NCBI RefSeq assembly: GCF_001434255.1
Contig: NZ_AZEY01000079.1
Span: 182,319-246,318 of the forward strand
Direction of reading: 5' to 3'
Origin: Lentilactobacillus diolivorans DSM 14421
GTDB lineage: Bacteria > Bacillota > Bacilli > Lactobacillales > Lactobacillaceae
DNA length: 64,000 bases
Positions 60,994-64,000 of this stretch are shown piece by piece; position 1 is the first letter of the stretch; every line of letters starts with the position of its first letter. The notes under the pieces were generated by a model that made no database searches, was not told the origin of the DNA, and worked only from the letters and a program-made list of their open reading frames with translations. The position numbers and the translations under genes were made by a program.

Positions 60994-61026
60994 ATAGATC
61001 AATGAAAACGAAAGGACTTATTTTTC

Positions 61027-61494
61027 ATGAAGCTAAAGGGGAGTTTTGAACAAGCTGTTTGCATTTTACTCATGTTGGCTCTCAGTAAAGATCAAGCGCC
61101 AATTCGCAGTATCGTCATTAGTAAACGGTTGGGTGTATCAGATTCATACTTAAAAAAGGTTCTTCATCAGCTGGTGTTAGGTGGTTTGATTAGTTCGGAA
61201 GCCGGTAAGGGTGGCGGCTTCTTGCTTGCTAAGCAAATTAACCAGGTGACACTACTGGATGTTTATGATGCCATAGAAGGACCAGAACCAATCATTAAAT
61301 CAACTGGAATTGCCAAGCGGATTTTCTTTGACGGCCAATTCGTTGAGAACCAGGAGAAACTAATTTTTGATCAGGTTTACCGAGCTGAGGATCAATTTAA
61401 AGCGGGTTTGAAAGCCGAAGTTCTTGGCGACCTGCTAGTTAATCCCGATGGTTCTCACCGCCAGGCAATTGATTGGAACCAGGTGACCAGCTGA
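61027..61494 (+). CDS. Rrf2-family transcriptional regulator
   Basis: The 155-residue protein has the Rrf2 winged helix: SFEQAVCILLMLALSKDQAP, then SKRLGVSDSYLKKVLHQLVL (residues about 36-55) and SEAGKGGGFLLAKQ for the wing. The cluster of three cysteines that binds Fe-S in IscR/NsrR-type members is absent, so it senses something else or is constitutive. The ATG follows AAAGGAC. Its stop codon overlaps the ATG of the channel gene by one base, which implies a coupled pair. Confidence 0.9.
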   Translation: MKLKGSFEQAVCILLMLALSKDQAPIRSIVISKRLGVSDSYLKKVLHQLVLGGLISSEAGKGGGFLLAKQINQVTLLDVYDAIEGPEPIIKSTGIAKRIFFDGQFVENQEKLIFDQVYRAEDQFKAGLKAEVLGDLLVNPDGSHRQAIDWNQVTS

Positions 61495-62093
61495 TGTTTC
61501 AGAATTCAAAGGATAGAATGATTGCGATTTCGGATGGTGTCTTTGCCGTGGTGCTAACCATTATGGTGCTGGATATCAAGGCTCCTAATGGTGATATCTC
61601 AGCGTTTGAAGTTCACCGATTACTGACACAGCTATTTGCTTATCTCATTAGCTTTGGCGTGGTTGCGCAATATTGGATTCTTCACCAAGAACTATTTGCG
61701 ACATTAAAAACGCCAACCATTAAAATTATGGTTGGTAACATTTACTTTCTATGTCCAATTTGCCTGGTACCGTTCGCGACAACTTGGTTAAATAATAGTT
61801 TCATCTCTCCGGAAAGTGCCGTTAGTTTTGCGTTCTTAATGTTTATCGTGGACACCGCGCAGTGGTTTTGCTTCCATATTGTTGTGGTTCAGAATTTAAA
61901 AGACGGCCAAAAATTAGCGGCACATGATATTGAAGAACTACGGTCAGTTAAGGTAATGGTCGCGATTAGTCTGGTTTATATTGTCTGCAGTTTGATTATT
62001 CCTAAATACCTGTTGGTGGTCATTGGAATCGGCATTCTTTCGAGGGTCATGATAACGCGAGGCATTCGATTATATTTAAATTGGCAAAATTAA
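61494..62093 (+). CDS. TMEM175-family potassium channel (DUF1211)
   Basis: The 199-residue membrane protein has six helices and the family signature RMIAISDGVFAVVLTIMVLD in helix 1, which lines the pore of bacterial TMEM175 channels. The VAQYWILHQELFATLK segment and NIYFLCPICLVPFATTWL follow. It would form a K+-permeable tetramer in the cell membrane. ATG 61494 overlaps the Rrf2 stop (TGATG); an upstream start at 61473 lies within the Rrf2 gene and is less likely. Confidence 0.88.
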   Translation: MFQNSKDRMIAISDGVFAVVLTIMVLDIKAPNGDISAFEVHRLLTQLFAYLISFGVVAQYWILHQELFATLKTPTIKIMVGNIYFLCPICLVPFATTWLNNSFISPESAVSFAFLMFIVDTAQWFCFHIVVVQNLKDGQKLAAHDIEELRSVKVMVAISLVYIVCSLIIPKYLLVVIGIGILSRVMITRGIRLYLNWQN

Positions 62094-62099
62094 AACTGA

Positions 62100-62708
62100 T
62101 TAAGCCTGATTAGCGGACTTGAGGTCGTGTGACTTATGGTAAGCGGTGATCCGTCGCGTTCGTAAAAGCAGGCCATTGATGCCATCATCCAAATAATGGC
62201 GAAGATTTGCAACTTCTTGGTGCAGTGATAAGTTGCTACCATCTTCTAAAAACCGCTTTAACTCTAAGAGTAGTGTCCGACTTAACAGTCCCTGCAGAAA
62301 ATGACAATACTCATTATCGATGGGAAGCTGCTCCTTTTGGCTGAGATCGATAAAAATGTTACCAACCATTTGTTGGATGTGAACGGCAATCACGTGCTCT
62401 GGAGCGTTTTGAACATCAATTTCAATCACTTTTCGGTAAAATGCCCGGTTTTTTTCAAAATACGTCATCATTTTAAGCAAAGTTTGCGGCCAATATTTGT
62501 AGGTGTTGCAGTATTTTACCGCTTCATTAATTTCGGTGGTGTAAATCCAGTCTAGGACGTCATATTTATCACGAAAATAGTCGTAAAATGTTTGTCGCCG
62601 TAATTTAGCTTGCGTCATGATGGTTGTCACGGAAATCTTGTTGAATGGTTGAAAGACAACCAATTGTTTAGTAGCGTTTGCGATTCTCAATTTTGTGGTT
62701 GCGGTCAA
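62100..62708 (-). CDS. TetR-family regulator, DhaS-like
   Basis: The 202-residue protein has the TetR helix-turn-helix KISVTTIMTQAKLRRQTFYDYFRDKYDVLDW (key residues TFYDYF) at about 24-54. The pattern of the C-terminal half, with FLQGLLSRTLLLELKRFL, recalls DhaS and the dihydroxyacetone-kinase activator group in lactic acid bacteria. It probably controls the divergent NAD(P)-binding protein gene. No good ribosome binding site other than AGGAGG about 12 bases upstream (GGAGGGATCG) is seen. Ligand unknown. Confidence 0.85.
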   Translation of the reverse strand: MTATTKLRIANATKQLVVFQPFNKISVTTIMTQAKLRRQTFYDYFRDKYDVLDWIYTTEINEAVKYCNTYKYWPQTLLKMMTYFEKNRAFYRKVIEIDVQNAPEHVIAVHIQQMVGNIFIDLSQKEQLPIDNEYCHFLQGLLSRTLLLELKRFLEDGSNLSLHQEVANLRHYLDDGINGLLLRTRRITAYHKSHDLKSANQA

Positions 62709-62878
62709 TACGATCCCTCCTTAAGTAGTTGGTAGACGATTAATAGAACTATTCCCAGTATAACGCTAATGAGTTCGACCAAAATATCGTGGCGGACAAC
62801 TGATTGATTTTGTCCGTTACATGCGGGGAGGATAGTTTCTATAATTAGGTTTAGATAAATGAAAGGGAGATCTTATTT

Positions 62879-63520
62879 ATGGCAAATGTCTTAATTCTGG
62901 GTGCTAATGGAAAAATTGCGCATCTGGCAGAGAAACAATTATTAGCTGAAACCAACCATCACTTAACTTTGTTTTTACGAAATGCGAGTCGATTGACAGT
63001 TAGTGATCCAAGTCGGGAAACGGTGGTTGAAGGGGATGCCACCGATCAACCGACCCTGGTGAGCGCGCTAAAGGGCATCGATATTGTGTACGCTAATCTT
63101 GGTAACAAGGAGATCGAAAATCAGGCCAAGACGGTTGTTGCCGCCTTAGATCAGGCCGGCATTAAGCGGTTAATCTGGATTTCGTCGTTGGGTGTCTACG
63201 ATGAAGTTCCGGGAGCCTTTGGTAAATGGAACCACAAAATGTTGGATGGCGGCTATCTTGAAACCTACGCTGCGGCAGCTAAGGTAATTGAAAGCTCTGA
63301 TTTGGATTACACAATTATCCGGCCAGCTTGGTTATCCAACAAGGATATCGTCAGCTACGAAACCACGCAAAAGGGTGAACCATTTAAAGGTACGGAGGTT
63401 TCCCGGAAGAGTATTGCTGACTTTATTGTTAAGCTGATTAATGATCCTAGTCAGGAGATTCGGCATTCAGTTGGCGTTAACCAACCAAATACGGATGGGG
63501 CTAAGCCGTCGTTTTATTAA
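62879..63520 (+). CDS. NAD(P)-binding protein, atypical SDR/NmrA-like
   Basis: The 213-residue Rossmann protein opens MANVLILGANGKIAHLAEKQ (GxxGxxA nucleotide-binding motif). It has EGDATDQPTLVSALKGIDIV near residue 52, WISSLGVYDEVPG near 100, and DYTIIRPAWLSNKDIVSYET near 145. These match the atypical short-chain dehydrogenase group with NAD(P)H-binding and often no classical YxxxK catalysis. The ATG follows AAAGGGAGA. Palindrome copy 7 begins 6 bases after the stop. Its role is unknown; redox sensing or reduction of a small substrate is possible. Confidence 0.88.
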   Translation: MANVLILGANGKIAHLAEKQLLAETNHHLTLFLRNASRLTVSDPSRETVVEGDATDQPTLVSALKGIDIVYANLGNKEIENQAKTVVAALDQAGIKRLIWISSLGVYDEVPGAFGKWNHKMLDGGYLETYAAAAKVIESSDLDYTIIRPAWLSNKDIVSYETTQKGEPFKGTEVSRKSIADFIVKLINDPSQEIRHSVGVNQPNTDGAKPSFY

Positions 63521-63525
63521 ACAGA

Positions 63526-63639
63526 GTGGACCAGCAAGCGCTTAGACCCCAGAATATAAGCCCCTTAACCTTAATATTCCTGATTTTGGAATATTAAGGT
63601 TAAGGGGCTTATATGGCCGGGGCCTGCTTGCTGGTCCAC
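63526..63639 (+). repeat. variable-stem palindrome, copy 7
   Basis: Outer arms GTGGACCAGCAAGC (63526-63539) and GCTTGCTGGTCCAC (63626-63639) are perfectly complementary. CTTAGACCCCAGAATATAAG and CTTATATGGCCGGGGCC follow. The inner arms CCCCTTAACCTTAATATTCC and GGAATATTAAGGTTAAGGGG are perfect around TGATTTT. The upstream AAACAGAGTG matches copy 2. Confidence 0.93.
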
Positions 63640-63860
63640 GTTTTAGCCAAGTAAGAAGTTCAACAAGATATTCCCGATTTTGGAATATCAAGTTAAGGCG
63701 CTTATATGGCCGGGGCCTGCTTGCTGGCCCACGTTTCGGCTAAGTACAAAGTTCAACAAGATATTTGGGGTTTGAATAATTGGATAATTCGGTGACACTG
63801 CGGAAAGTTGCCTTTTATCCTGCGTTTTCACTCGGAAATAATTGTGTTGACACTAATGGA
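63640..63860 (+). repeat. tandem half-elements after copy 7, two subtypes
   Basis: A second 3' half-element has CTTATATGGCCGG at 63701, 93 bases after that of copy 7, and again carries the local outer arm GCTTGCTGGCCCACGTTT. It is followed by a third, diverged unit (from about 63765) of the copy 4 subtype: GGATAATTCGGTGAC, TGCGGAAAGTTGCC, then CGTTTTCACTCGGAAATAAT. Two subtypes are thus joined in one array. Confidence 0.78.
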
Positions 63861-63897
63861 GACTGAGCAAAACAATTATTGTCCCAGTCTCAAATTG

Positions 63898-63952
63898 GGT
63901 CTAAAAATAGCTTCCAGCTTTATAAGGGAGGCTATTTTTAGACTCATTTTTT
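63898..63952 (+). terminator. terminator near the window end
   Basis: GTCTAAAAATAGCTTCC from 63899 pairs with GGAGGCTATTTTTAGAC ending at 63943, followed by TCATTTTTT. A shorter stem, GAGACTG (63860) with CAGTCTC (ending 63891), precedes it. Nothing recognisable follows to base 64000. Confidence 0.75.
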
Positions 63953-64000
63953 ATATGTGTGAAAAATAGTGGTGAAAAGTTTGCGAATTTCTAAAGAAAA

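Overview
This window is chromosomal DNA of a low-to-moderate GC Gram-positive bacterium, most likely a heterofermentative member of the Lactobacillaceae close to Lentilactobacillus, Levilactobacillus or Secundilactobacillus. The evidence is AGGAGG-type ribosome binding sites, two T-box leaders, a PyrR attenuator, CcpA (cre) sites, an L-2-hydroxyisocaproate dehydrogenase, a sucrose phosphorylase, GH120 xylosidases like those of L. brevis, and a secreted protein with MucBP and DUF5776-like wall domains. The genus is an inference. No rRNA, tRNA, CRISPR array or intact insertion sequence was seen.

Layout. 1-3.6 kb: purD (end of the purine operon) and a cre-controlled sucrose phosphorylase. 3.6-7.0 kb: an AT-rich, decaying island with a Cys/Ser-rich RiPP precursor (thiopeptide-like core), a two-gene ABC exporter, a stub resembling the N-terminus of a lantibiotic/thiopeptide dehydratase, and an MFS pseudogene. 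7.2-18.3 kb: metallophosphoesterase, an NhaC-family carrier behind a tyrosine-type T-box, an amino acid permease, queG, a 3-hydroxyisobutyrate dehydrogenase-family enzyme and two MFS carriers, one of which has apparently lost its ATG. 18.3-26.1 kb: pyrFED behind a PyrR attenuator, hicD behind a branched-chain-type T-box, a UvrA-like ABC protein and manA.

26.5-53 kb is an accessory carbohydrate region for xylo-oligosaccharide use: two ROK repressors, an AraC regulator, two GH120 beta-xylosidases, a sugar transporter followed by an intracellular GH30 enzyme, a secreted sialidase-fold protein, then xylA and xylB. Imported xylo-oligosaccharides would be cut to xylose in the cytoplasm by GH120/GH30, isomerised by XylA and phosphorylated by XylB. 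Several promoters share a GTTGGTT/AACCAAC inverted repeat (candidate XylR operator) and cre-like sites. 53-64 kb: MFS carrier, two paralogous unknown membrane proteins bracketing a COG4705 protein and an acyltransferase, an aldo/keto reductase, a secreted protein of unknown function, acyl-ACP thioesterase, Rrf2 regulator coupled to a TMEM175-type channel, a DhaS-like TetR regulator and an NAD(P)-binding protein.

The most striking unexplained structure is a dispersed family of long palindromes (about 110 bp; seven clear members, one miniature and one degenerate) placed directly behind genes and oriented with them. Conserved blocks (AGAGTG, GGTTAGCTCCCAGAATATAAG, CTTATATGGCCGG, CACGTTT) alternate with arm segments that differ between copies yet stay self-complementary within each copy. 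At five loci the 3' half is repeated with an 84-93 bp period. Two members begin inside the upstream gene and supply its stop codon.
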